From Cytophagales bacterium (GTDB taxonomy: Bacteria > Bacteroidota > Bacteroidia > Cytophagales > Cyclobacteriaceae): 64,000 nucleotides of DNA. Below the pieces are notes generated by a model. It saw only the letters and a program-made list of their open reading frames with translations. It ran no database searches and had not been told where the DNA came from. Shown piece by piece: positions 36,196 to 43,546 of the stretch. A program made the translations under genes and the position numbers. Each line of letters begins with the position of its first letter. Positions within the stretch are counted from its first letter, which is position 1. Location of the stretch: assembly GCA_033344775.1 (NCBI GenBank), contig JAWPMT010000005.1, positions 789,501-853,500 on the forward strand. Reading direction: 5' to 3'.

Positions 36196-36729
36196 ATGGA
36201 ATGGACATCACAACAAAAGTCATTGCTCGAATTTGTGAAAAAGAAACACGGTGATCAAAAAAGAAAATATACAGGCGCTCCTTATTGGACGCATCTGGTC
36301 GCTGTAGCCACCATAGTGAAGCCTTATGCGCCGGAAGGTGTAGAAATTGCCCTCTGTCACGACCTGTTTGAGGATACTTCCTGTGGTGAAGAAGAATTGT
36401 TGTCATTGCTGACTGAAGCTGGCTATACGAATGAAAAAGCGAATATGATCCTTCATGGAGCCCTGGAATTAACCGATCAATTTGTCCCGGAGAACTATCC
36501 TGAACTTAATCGAAAAGAAAGAAAGAAAAGGGAAGCGGTCAGACTGGGTGAAATCTCAGCTCTTGCTCAAACTGTCAAATACGCTGATCTTATCGATAAC
36601 TCTTCATCGATCATTAAGGAAGATCCAGGATTTGCCAGAATATACCTCAGCGAAAAGCAAGATATATTAAACGTGATGCGCGCCGGAAACCCGACATTAC
36701 TTAAACGGTGCGAAAAGATCATTGATTGA
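36196..36729 (+). CDS. HD-domain protein, (p)ppGpp hydrolase-like (MESH1/SpoT-like)
   Basis: 177 aa from the ATG at 36196 (the frame opens at 36091 inside the divergent gene's start region). The order HGDQKRKYTGAPYWTHL, then LCHDLFEDT (HD pair) and VKYADLIDNSSS is characteristic of the SpoT/MESH1 hydrolase domain. No synthetase domain. It may remove (p)ppGpp or a related nucleotide. 70 bp separate it from the M24 gene. Confidence 0.8.
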   Translation: MEWTSQQKSLLEFVKKKHGDQKRKYTGAPYWTHLVAVATIVKPYAPEGVEIALCHDLFEDTSCGEEELLSLLTEAGYTNEKANMILHGALELTDQFVPENYPELNRKERKKREAVRLGEISALAQTVKYADLIDNSSSIIKEDPGFARIYLSEKQDILNVMRAGNPTLLKRCEKIID

Positions 36730-36736
36730 TCTCTCC

Positions 36737-37306
36737 TCAAGCTTCACGTGCAGATAGAACGAGGTACTCTTTTAGCTTTTTCTTCTTCTTCCTTTCGCGC
36801 TCAAAGTCCTGTAACAATTTTGGATGATCCTGAAGAATGATGCGTAGATTTTTCTTGGATAACTCAATGATAGTCCCGGTTGATCGGTCCAGTAGCATCT
36901 CTTTCAGGATCGTGTCTTCCATGTATACTTCGTCTATCCAGACCGGATATTTATGAATGTCCACGAAGTAACCGTAATTCCCAATCCATTCTACTTTAAA
37001 GAAATCAGTATTCTTCCTGAGTTTAGGCCTGTTCAGATTGATGAACAAAGAACCATCCATATAAACCGCAAATGTCTTTGTCTTTGGGAGTTTGTATTCC
37101 CTTGGACCTTTGAAACGATAAGCCGCAATTTTCTGCCCTCTCAATTTCCCTTGATGACGCTGGCGTTCATATCGGAATGTAGGAGGAATCTCTTCCGCAG
37201 GTTGATTCGCCAACAGGTCTTCCAAAGTTCGATAGGTGTGAGAATCTTGTGCTGTAGATAACGCCGGGATCAGTAGGATACTAAGAAGGATAAGTAACTG
37301 CTTCAT
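36737..37306 (-). CDS. Exported hypothetical protein
   Basis: 189 aa from the ATG at 37306, which gives a clean signal peptide (MKQLLILLSILLIPALSTAQ); a longer frame begins at 37384 without signal character. The mature protein is basic and Lys-rich with no known domain. A convergent pair with the HD-domain gene ends 7 bp away. Function unknown. Confidence 0.6.
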   Translation of the reverse strand: MKQLLILLSILLIPALSTAQDSHTYRTLEDLLANQPAEEIPPTFRYERQRHQGKLRGQKIAAYRFKGPREYKLPKTKTFAVYMDGSLFINLNRPKLRKNTDFFKVEWIGNYGYFVDIHKYPVWIDEVYMEDTILKEMLLDRSTGTIIELSKKNLRIILQDHPKLLQDFERERKKKKKLKEYLVLSAREA

Positions 37307-37435
37307 GGCTTGATTGTTTGGTAGAATGGAGCAATTATTGGACCAAAACCGACTCCCCTTCCACCGGCATTTTCTCCCCTTCATTAATTCTTACAAATAT
37401 TTTCCCAAAGAGATTCTTCAATTAACCCGAAATGC

Positions 37436-37443
37436 TATATTTG
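37436..37443 (+). promoter_or_regulatory. Candidate -7 box of the tRNA-Ser gene
   Basis: TATATTTG fits the TAnnTTTG consensus 32 nt before the tRNA. The expected -33 TTG about 20 nt upstream is only TTC, so this is a weak call. Confidence 0.3.
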
Positions 37444-37475
37444 CAGTCCTTTTTGAAAGGCAGTCCAAAAATCAC

Positions 37476-37563
<88 letters not shown>

Positions 37564-37621
37564 ACTGAACCACTGAAGCATTTGCGGAGGTGGTTTTTAG
37601 TTAGAGATACCAGAAGCTATT

Positions 37622-37725
37622 GGTTCCATAACTCAACTGGATAGAGCAACTGTCCCAACCGGGCACGGCTTCTAATCAGCAGGTTTCAGGCGGTTCGCTG
37701 ATGCGATCGAGTCCTGGAGGAATCG
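37622..37725 (+). pseudogene. Degenerate tRNA-Arg copy with two 16-nt insertions
   Basis: A near copy of the intact tRNA-Arg at 37748-37821 including its 5' flank AGCTATT. The copy has TCCCAACCGGGCACGG (37653-37668) inserted in the anticodon stem just before CTTCTAA, and CGGTTCGCTGATGCGA (37691-37706) inserted in the T arm before TCGAGTCCTGG, plus substitutions (for example G to A in the D stem). It cannot fold as a standard tRNA. A tandem duplicate that decayed, or a structured RNA, are the alternatives. Confidence 0.75.
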
Positions 37726-37747
37726 AAAAGGTATTTCTAGAGCTATT

Positions 37748-37821
37748 GGTTCCATAGCTCAACTGGATAGAGCAACTGCCTTCTAAGCAGTAGGTTCCAG
37801 GTTCGAGTCCTGGTGGAATCA
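37748..37821 (+). tRNA. tRNA-Arg (TCT)
   Basis: 74 nt. Acceptor GGTTCCA/TGGAATC (one G-T), D arm TAGCTCAACTGGATAGAGCA, anticodon stem CTGC/GCAG with loop containing TCT, T arm CCAGG TTCGAGT CCTGG, discriminator A. CCA not encoded. It is followed 8 nt later by a strong terminator. Reads AGA/AGG. Confidence 0.93.
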
Positions 37822-37828
37822 CTTGAAA

Positions 37829-37851
37829 CCCCGCAATCAGCGGGGTTTTTT
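37829..37851 (+). terminator. Terminator after tRNA-Arg
   Basis: CCCCGC-AATCA-GCGGGG followed by TTTTTT. A strong intrinsic terminator directly behind the tRNA gene, ending its transcription before the BatB-type gene. Confidence 0.88.
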
Positions 37852-37964
37852 GTTTCCTTTCCGCATTGTCAAAACAGGCCACAATGACCATCCATCCTTA
37901 AAAAAAGTTAAATGGTATCGGTTGGTGTGCTTCGGGCCGTCTACACTTTGTAATTTTGGGTGTT

Positions 37965-38933
37965 ATGATTTGGGCAAGAACCATCAGTTCGGCAGAGATG
38001 ATCTTCATCGGCCTGTTCGTTTTACTTTATGGCATTTATGTCATCAGGGTTTTCAAAGTCGCACAGGCATTGCAATCGCCTATGCGCCGCATTTTGATCA
38101 AGCTGACCATCCGTACACTTTACTTCGGTCTATTCATCGTGGCCTTGCTTGGTCCGTCATTCGGTCAGTCTACCAAAGAAGTCAAATCTGTCGGAAAGGA
38201 CATCTTCATTTGCGTAGACCTCAGCACTTCAATGAATGCCTTTGATGTTCAACCTACTCGACTGGAAAAAGTCAAGTTTGAACTCAAGAACATTGTAGAG
38301 GCCTTTAGTGCCGATAGAATTGGCCTGATCATGTTCAGCAACGAGGCCTTCATGCAATGCCCACTGACCTATGACAATAACGCCCTCAATCTTTTTATTC
38401 AATCCTTGAATACCTCGCTGGTCCCTAACACAGGAACGGACTTTGGTCCACCTCTGAAAATGGCTTTGGACAAATTGGAAAGTGATGCTTCCAATGTAGC
38501 TCGCCAAACCTCAAAAACCATTGTACTGATCAGCGACGGTGAAGATTTTGGTGAAGAAACAGCCGCCATCGCTACAAAAATCGAGGAAGCCGGGATCAAA
38601 TTATTCACTTTGGGTGTTGGTACGGAAAGAGGATCGAAAATCTCTACCCGCAGAGGTTTTAAAAAGAATAGAAGCGGCGAAGAAGTTGTCTCTAAACTGA
38701 ATTCCTCTTCATTAAGAAAAATTGCCTCGGATACAGATGGTAAATATTTTGAAATCAATAAGAGCAGAAACGATGTTTCCAGATTGATTTCATCCATTAA
38801 TGATATCGAAGGCGAATTGCGCGATAGCAAACAAGTGGACGCTAAATCCAACAAATACTTTTATTTCCTGGGTCTGGCTCTTTTACTCATGTGCATGGAC
38901 CTTATGTCGAATATTAGCGTATTAAGAATATGA
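37965..38933 (+). CDS. BatB-like VWA-domain membrane protein
   Basis: 322 aa from the ATG at 37965 (a TTG start at 37956 is possible). Two membrane segments (about 11-29 and 48-66) precede a VWA domain with the MIDAS motif D85-L-S87-T-S89, and a third segment lies at the C-terminus, the BatA/BatB topology. Bat proteins have been linked to aerotolerance and stress, possibly as periplasmic chaperones or adaptors. The usual moxR and batA genes are not upstream. The stop overlaps the next start (ATGA). Confidence 0.82.
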   Translation: MIWARTISSAEMIFIGLFVLLYGIYVIRVFKVAQALQSPMRRILIKLTIRTLYFGLFIVALLGPSFGQSTKEVKSVGKDIFICVDLSTSMNAFDVQPTRLEKVKFELKNIVEAFSADRIGLIMFSNEAFMQCPLTYDNNALNLFIQSLNTSLVPNTGTDFGPPLKMALDKLESDASNVARQTSKTIVLISDGEDFGEETAAIATKIEEAGIKLFTLGVGTERGSKISTRRGFKKNRSGEEVVSKLNSSSLRKIASDTDGKYFEINKSRNDVSRLISSINDIEGELRDSKQVDAKSNKYFYFLGLALLLMCMDLMSNISVLRI

Positions 38934-39757
38934 TCAAATACGTCTTTTTCCTTTTCGCTTTGATAAGCAACGATCCAAAAGAGATTGCCAAGATCAACGA
39001 ATTAAAGCGTGATGCTGAGCGGTTCTTTAAGCAAAACGAATTTCAGCTAGCTGCTAATAAATACATCTACCTCACAGATTCTATGTATGTGGAAGACCCG
39101 GAGGTCATGTTGAATTTGGCACATTGCTATTACAGATTGGCCGATTCAACCAGCGCAAAGACTGCTTACCAAAACGTGGCAGCACTTGGGTCAAATGAAG
39201 CGAAAAGCATTGCCTATCAACAGCTTGGAGTCATGGCCAAAAAGCCAGAAACGCTGGAAAAGTCCTTGCAACTGATGAAAGCAGCAGTAAAAGCCGATCC
39301 GTCTAATATAGATGCTCGCTTCGACTATGAGGTTGTGAAAAAATTGCTGGAGAAACAACAAGAAGAGCAGCAAAACGATCAGAATAACGACGACCAGCAG
39401 CAACAAGAAGACGAAAAACAAAACGAAGAAGAGGAAAACCAGGAGCAGCAGGAAAATCAGGAGCAGCAACAAGATCAAGAGAAAGAGAAAGGCGAGCAGC
39501 AACAACAGGAGCAACAGCAAGAACAAGAAGGCGAGGAAGGTGAAGAACAAGAGCAACAGCAGGAACAGGAAGGTGAAGAAGGCGAGGAACAACAAGAACA
39601 AGAAGCTACACCCAAGGAAAAGCTGGAGGAAATGAACATCAGTGAAGAAAAAGCCCGCATGATCCTCGAAGCCTTGCGCAATAACGAGATCCAATACATT
39701 CAGCAGCAAAAAAGAAAAGCGACCAAAAGACCTGAAAGCGACAAGCCAGACTGGTAA
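38930..39757 (+). CDS. BatC-like TPR protein with Gln/Glu-rich tail
   Basis: 275 aa. A short signal-like start is followed by about three TPR helices (about residues 25-140) and a Gln/Glu-rich low-complexity block (about 140-225) before a basic C-terminus (QKRKATKRP). This layout matches BatC. The low-complexity block consists of imperfect EQQQEQEGEEGE repeats. It overlaps the BatB gene by 4 nt. BatD and BatE are absent here. Confidence 0.78.
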   Translation: MIKYVFFLFALISNDPKEIAKINELKRDAERFFKQNEFQLAANKYIYLTDSMYVEDPEVMLNLAHCYYRLADSTSAKTAYQNVAALGSNEAKSIAYQQLGVMAKKPETLEKSLQLMKAAVKADPSNIDARFDYEVVKKLLEKQQEEQQNDQNNDDQQQQEDEKQNEEEENQEQQENQEQQQDQEKEKGEQQQQEQQQEQEGEEGEEQEQQQEQEGEEGEEQQEQEATPKEKLEEMNISEEKARMILEALRNNEIQYIQQQKRKATKRPESDKPDW

Positions 39758-39795
39758 TTTTGCAGCACATAAAGCATTAACCCTAAGAATTAAAA

Positions 39796-40974
39796 ATGGA
39801 AGAAGTATTTATTCTATCAGCTGTTCGTACCCCAATCGGAAGCTTCGGTGGATCGCTTGCCGGTTTTTCAGCCGTAGAATTAGGTTCAAAGGCCATTAGT
39901 GGTGCCTTGGATAAAGCAGGCGTCAACGCTTCAGATGTAGATGAAGTCTACTTTGGCAATGTGGTCAGCGCGAACCTTGGTCAGGCTCCTGCCCGACAAG
40001 CTGCTATCGGTGCTGGCATCGGCCACAATGTACCATGCACCACGGTCAACAAAGTTTGCTCTTCGGGCATGAAAACTGTCATGTTAGGTGCACAATCCAT
40101 CATGCTTGGCGTGAACGATATAGTGGTCACAGGTGGCATGGAAAGCATGTCCAATATCCCTTATTACATCCCCAAGGCAAGATATGGCTACAAATATGGT
40201 CATGGTCAAATGGTGGATGGACTGATGCACGATGGCTTATGGGAGATTTACAACGGATTCCCTATGGGAAGCTGTGCTGATAATACTGCCAAAGAGATGA
40301 ACATCTCTAGGGAAGAGCAGGATGAATATGCCATTAATAGCTACAAAAGAGCCGCTGCATCTACTGAGGCCGGACATTTCAGAGATGAGATCATCCCGGT
40401 TGAGATCCCTCAAAGAAAAGGTGACCAAATCGTAATGGCCGACGATGAGGAATATCGAAATGTAAAATTTGATAAGATCCCTTCCCTTCGACCGGTTTTC
40501 AATAAAGATGGTAGCGTTACAGCCGCCAATGCATCAACGATCAATGACGGTGCATCATCCATCATTCTGATCAGCAAATCAAAAATGGAAGAACTGGGCC
40601 TTAAGCCTGTTGCTAAAGTGCGTGGATTTGGTGATGCTGCTCAGGAGCCTATCTGGTTCACCACTTCTCCGTCTTTGGCCATTCCTAAAGCGATGAAACA
40701 TGCAGGAGTTGAGAAAAGTGATGTAGATTTCTATGAAATCAACGAAGCATTTTCTGCGGTAGCGATTGCTAACAATCGTCAATTGGAGCTCGATCCGGAG
40801 AAAGTGAATGTATTTGGTGGAGCAGTTGCACTAGGCCACCCGCTTGGCGCTTCAGGAGCAAGAATTATCTCTACGTTGAATTCAGTGCTTACCAAAAATG
40901 AAGGTTCGATTGGCGTTGCAGGAATCTGTAATGGCGGTGGTGGTGCTTCAGCCATTGTTTTAGAGAAAGTATAA
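39796..40974 (+). CDS. Acetyl-CoA C-acetyltransferase (thiolase)
   Basis: 392 aa, full length. Catalyses thiolytic cleavage or condensation of acetyl-CoA units. Catalytic Cys88 lies in NKVCSSGMKTV, His348 in GHPLGASGARI and Cys378 in GICNGGGGAS; all three are present. The NEAFSAVAIAN motif agrees. Whether it serves beta-oxidation or acetoacetyl-CoA synthesis cannot be told. It ends before a strong bidirectional terminator. Confidence 0.92.
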   Translation: MEEVFILSAVRTPIGSFGGSLAGFSAVELGSKAISGALDKAGVNASDVDEVYFGNVVSANLGQAPARQAAIGAGIGHNVPCTTVNKVCSSGMKTVMLGAQSIMLGVNDIVVTGGMESMSNIPYYIPKARYGYKYGHGQMVDGLMHDGLWEIYNGFPMGSCADNTAKEMNISREEQDEYAINSYKRAAASTEAGHFRDEIIPVEIPQRKGDQIVMADDEEYRNVKFDKIPSLRPVFNKDGSVTAANASTINDGASSIILISKSKMEELGLKPVAKVRGFGDAAQEPIWFTTSPSLAIPKAMKHAGVEKSDVDFYEINEAFSAVAIANNRQLELDPEKVNVFGGAVALGHPLGASGARIISTLNSVLTKNEGSIGVAGICNGGGGASAIVLEKV

Positions 40975-41007
40975 TTGATAGTCCCTTTCAGGGAAAATAT
41001 AAAAGCG

Positions 41008-41036
41008 ACAGGCCCTGATGATTCATCAGGGCCTGT
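41008..41036. terminator. Bidirectional terminator between convergent genes
   Basis: ACAGGCCCTGATG-ATT-CATCAGGGCCTGT is a perfect 13-bp stem with a 3-nt loop, followed by TCTATTTATT forward and preceded by A-rich sequence that serves the reverse direction. It separates the thiolase gene from the small reverse gene at 41061. Confidence 0.85.
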
Positions 41037-41060
41037 TCTATTTATTAGTAACCAACCAGC

Positions 41061-41327
41061 TTAGGATTTCTTCCAAACAGTTTGGTTACTCCAATTGATG
41101 GTATTGCCATCAAAGTTGATCACACCAGCCTGATCTCCTGCTGCAGGCACTGAGCCATCGGAGAAATCAACACTTACTACAGTAGATCCTAAATCCACTG
41201 AAAAACCAGTGAAAGGGCCTCTTCCATTGCTATATTTCAATGAATAAGCGGTAGCGCTACCGTTTGATTGTTCAACTGTGATGGTTGCACCATCCTGATC
41301 TGTCCATGTTCCAATAAAAGCACTCAT
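41061..41327 (-). CDS. Small beta-rich protein with WSN-TVW ending
   Basis: 88 aa, begins MSAFIGTWTDQDGATITVEQ and ends INWSNQTVWKKS. The GTW..DG and WSN.TVW elements suggest a small beta-barrel or lectin-like module seen in various secreted proteins; I cannot name a family with confidence. No signal peptide. A small exported ORF (41352-41531) lies 24 nt upstream on the same strand, so they may be co-transcribed. Confidence 0.6.
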   Translation of the reverse strand: MSAFIGTWTDQDGATITVEQSNGSATAYSLKYSNGRGPFTGFSVDLGSTVVSVDFSDGSVPAAGDQAGVINFDGNTINWSNQTVWKKS

Positions 41328-41351
41328 AAAAATTTGAATATGTGGTTTTCC

Positions 41352-41531
41352 CTACTCTAAAGGCTTCCTGCCCAGGGCTTTTCGGGTTACGCCCTCCGTC
41401 AAATCACCGGACGAAAACGGTTCGTTTTTTATCGTGGGTGCTGCTCCACTTGTCTCTTTTGTTTTTGAAGCTTCATCTCTAAAGGACAAGCCAAAAGTAG
41501 CAGTAGCAGCCACCGCAACGATACCACGCAT
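41352..41531 (-). CDS. 59-aa peptide with signal-like N-terminus
   Basis: Reverse frame from an ATG at 41531 to TAG. It starts MRGIVAVAATATFGLSF, a short export-type or membrane segment, then a hydrophilic tail rich in Ser, Thr, Lys and Glu ending TRKALGRKPLE. An in-frame TAA lies just upstream of the ATG, so the start is fixed. Another frame here also encodes 54 residues, but with a poorer composition. Function unknown; a secreted peptide or leader is possible. Confidence 0.45.
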   Translation of the reverse strand: MRGIVAVAATATFGLSFRDEASKTKETSGAAPTIKNEPFSSGDLTEGVTRKALGRKPLE

Positions 41532-41681
41532 GTAGTATCGATGAGATTACGAGTGACGTAGTAAAGGAGGAAAAAAGTCGTAGCTTCAGACATGGATGTT
41601 GGCAATGGATTGACTCAGAATTAAAAAATAATCTTAACGGCCTTTCGTTAGTTCACAAGGCTTTTTTACTTTTTCGGTGTT
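41532..41681. other. Divergent spacer
   Basis: 150 bp between the reverse 59-aa ORF and the forward MORN gene. It ends with TACTTTTTCGG before the ATG at 41682, a weak match to TAnnTTTG. No other structure seen. Confidence 0.3.
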
Positions 41682-43001
41682 ATGCAAAGAGGTTATTCCA
41701 AAACCGTTTCAGTTTTACTAATGGTGTTGTGGTGCGCTATTAGCTATGCGCAAAAACCCTATAGAACGTATTATGACTTGGATCAAAAGGTCCTGAAAGA
41801 AGAATACGGCATTATCTATACGGATACCATTGTTCCACATGGTGCCTATAAAATGTTCAGTCAGACGGGTAAAGTAATCGTCAATGGCACCTTCGAACAG
41901 GGACATAAAGAAGGTAAATTCCTCAACTACTACGAGGATGGCTCCCTACAACGTGAAACGATTTACCTCGCTGGCTTAAGACAAGGCCCAACAAAAGTGT
42001 TCTACCCTAACGGCAACCTGCAACAAGAAGCAAACTTTGTCAACGACACCTTGATTGGTGAAGTAAAAACTTACCACCCAGACGGAAAAGTAAAGGGGTT
42101 GTCATCGTTTGATCGAGGACTGCCCGAAGGAATGGTAGTCACTTATTTCGATAATGGCAATAAACAAGAGGAAGTCAATTATTCCACCGGAAAACCCAAC
42201 GGCATCACCCGTAAATTCTATGATACGGGAGTTGTGCAACTAGAAGCACAATATTCCAATGGCCTGTTAAATGGATACTACAAAACCTTCTATGCTTCCG
42301 GAAAACTGGAAATGGAAGTTTTAAATGAACGTGGAAAACGATCGGGCTTTGTGAAAAGATATCACGAAAATGGACAGATCAAGTCTACGGGAAACTATGA
42401 GGAAGGCGAACTTGAAGGGGAGTTTCTGGTATACTATAAAGATGGAAGTCCTAAGTCCGTCTACAAATACCGATACGGCAGAAAACAAGGGTTAAATAAA
42501 GACTTCTATCCCTCAGGAGCAATCAGTAAAGAAGCGGACTTTTCTTTCAATGGTCTCAATGCCTCCATTATAGACTATTATGAAAATGGCAAGGTCTCCA
42601 AAGAAAGCTATGTCGTCAACGAGCTACCAGGCAAAAACTGGAAATATTACAATGAGAAAGGTAAGCTGACCATCAGTGAAAATTACGAAGCTGGAAAACT
42701 ACAAGGAGAACGATTGATTTATGAAGGTAGGAAAATCGTCAGTCGTGAGTCTTATGAACGTGGCATGAAAAACGGAACATGGACCAGCTACCACCCCAAT
42801 GGTAAAGAAAAAGAGGTCTCTAACTGGAAACTGAACCGATTACATGGCCCATTTACGCTCTACTACAAAAACGGCAAAAAGCAGTATGAAGGAAATTACC
42901 TGATCAATAAACGAACAGGCGATTGGGTTTACTATGATGAAAAAGAAAAGGTCACTTCCCGTAAAAAGTACAAATCGGGAAGGATCGTAAGTGAGGAATA
43001 A
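41682..43001 (+). CDS. MORN/YwqK-repeat protein, exported
   Basis: 439 aa with a signal (about residues 1-23, ending SYAQ). The whole mature protein is built of about 15 repeats of the YwqK/MORN type (Y.NG.....Y..G...G....Y), for example FLNYYEDGSLQRETIYLAG and TRKFYDTGVVQLEAQYSNG. In Bacteroidota such repeats form secreted or periplasmic beta-structures of unknown role; the antitoxin label sometimes attached to this family is not supported here. It stands alone. Confidence 0.82.
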   Translation: MQRGYSKTVSVLLMVLWCAISYAQKPYRTYYDLDQKVLKEEYGIIYTDTIVPHGAYKMFSQTGKVIVNGTFEQGHKEGKFLNYYEDGSLQRETIYLAGLRQGPTKVFYPNGNLQQEANFVNDTLIGEVKTYHPDGKVKGLSSFDRGLPEGMVVTYFDNGNKQEEVNYSTGKPNGITRKFYDTGVVQLEAQYSNGLLNGYYKTFYASGKLEMEVLNERGKRSGFVKRYHENGQIKSTGNYEEGELEGEFLVYYKDGSPKSVYKYRYGRKQGLNKDFYPSGAISKEADFSFNGLNASIIDYYENGKVSKESYVVNELPGKNWKYYNEKGKLTISENYEAGKLQGERLIYEGRKIVSRESYERGMKNGTWTSYHPNGKEKEVSNWKLNRLHGPFTLYYKNGKKQYEGNYLINKRTGDWVYYDEKEKVTSRKKYKSGRIVSEE

Positions 43002-43229
43002 CCACTGCCTTTTTTTGTCATCCCCTGCTTTCCTACTGAGTGATTCAACACCCATCAATGCTACCAGACATGATCATGGACAGGAAGGGACTATGGAAAC
43101 TTTAACATCTCGAAACTCAGCATCAGCAGGACGAATACACTCCTAAAGGTTTCATCAAAAGACTAAATTGTCTGCAACAAGCTTTTTTGCAAGCCTTTTT
43201 ACCAGATTTGAAATATTTTTTGGTGATCC
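43002..43229. other. Intergenic sequence before the sulfur locus promoter
   Basis: 228 bp after the MORN gene. CCTTTTTTTGTC near 43010 might end transcription but has no clear stem. No gene or repeat I can support. Confidence 0.4.
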
Positions 43230-43262
43230 TTTGTTTTTTAGAAGAATCCACTTCTACCTTTG
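43230..43262 (+). promoter_or_regulatory. Promoter of the sulfur assimilation locus
   Basis: TTTG (43230-43233), a 21-nt spacer and TACCTTTG (43255-43262) match the Bacteroidota consensus exactly. The start site would be near 43269, ten nt before riboswitch stem P1. Confidence 0.6.
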
Positions 43263-43278
43263 TCTCGACTTAGAAATG

Positions 43279-43378
43279 ATTTTATAAAGAAGCGTGGAGA
43301 GACGGACTCGATGAAGCGCTAGCAACCATCTGCAAGGAAAGGTGCTAAGTTCCGAACTTGAAAAAGTAAAGATGAAAT
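43279..43378 (+). promoter_or_regulatory. SAM-I (S-box) riboswitch
   Basis: S-box core in order: AAGAAGCGTGGAGAGACGG (consensus GGTGGAGGGA), TGAAGCGCTAGCAACC, then GGAAAGGTGCTAAGTTCC. Stem P1 is ATTTTAT (43279-43285) with ATGAAAT (43372-43378), including one T-G pair. The right arm of P1 ends one base before the ATG of the poly-Cys leader ORF at 43380, so SAM binding may hide its start site. Genes with this element normally serve methionine or SAM synthesis, as does the metZ gene that follows. Confidence 0.85.
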
Positions 43379-43379
43379 T

Positions 43380-43466
43380 ATGAGAACTACATCCACTTTC
43401 AACTTCACACTAACGCATCGCACATCGGATCACGCCCTGATGATTTGTTGTTGCTGTTGTTGTTAA
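43380..43466 (+). CDS. Poly-cysteine leader peptide 1
   Basis: 28 codons starting ATG AGA ACT ACA and ending ATG ATT followed by six consecutive Cys codons (TGT TGT TGC TGT TGT TGT) and TAA. It begins 1 nt after riboswitch stem P1 and precedes a terminator-like hairpin and metZ. Runs of codons for the regulated amino acid before an attenuator are the hallmark of ribosome-mediated attenuation. Poly-Cys leader ORFs acting this way are known in mycobacteria; the Bacteroidota case is inference. Confidence 0.75.
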   Translation: MRTTSTFNFTLTHRTSDHALMICCCCCC

Positions 43467-43474
43467 TCTTTCCC

Positions 43475-43517
43475 GGAGACCAGTTCTAAGGATCAGAACG
43501 CACTCCATTCCTTTTTT
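43475..43517 (+). terminator. Candidate attenuator terminator before metZ
   Basis: Nested stem GGAG (43475-43478)/CTCC (43503-43506) enclosing GTTCT (43483-43487)/AGAAC (43495-43499), then CTTTTTTC. It starts 9 nt after the stop of leader 1. The stem has internal loops, so it is weaker than the one after leader 2. I could not find an equally clear antiterminator partner. Confidence 0.5.
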
Positions 43518-43546
43518 CTTTTCCTGACAAAACTTTTCGTTCAAAC

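Noticed and set aside
37676-37891. Reverse 71-aa ORF across the tRNA-Arg genes
   Set aside because: It is the antisense translation of the tRNA sequences (IPPGLEPGTYCLEG-type string), a common false protein; the tRNAs and terminator explain the region.
39191-39709. Reverse 172-aa Leu/Phe-rich ORF
   Set aside because: Mirror of the Gln/Glu repeats of the BatC-like gene; the composition is an artefact of CAG/GAA-type codons read backwards.
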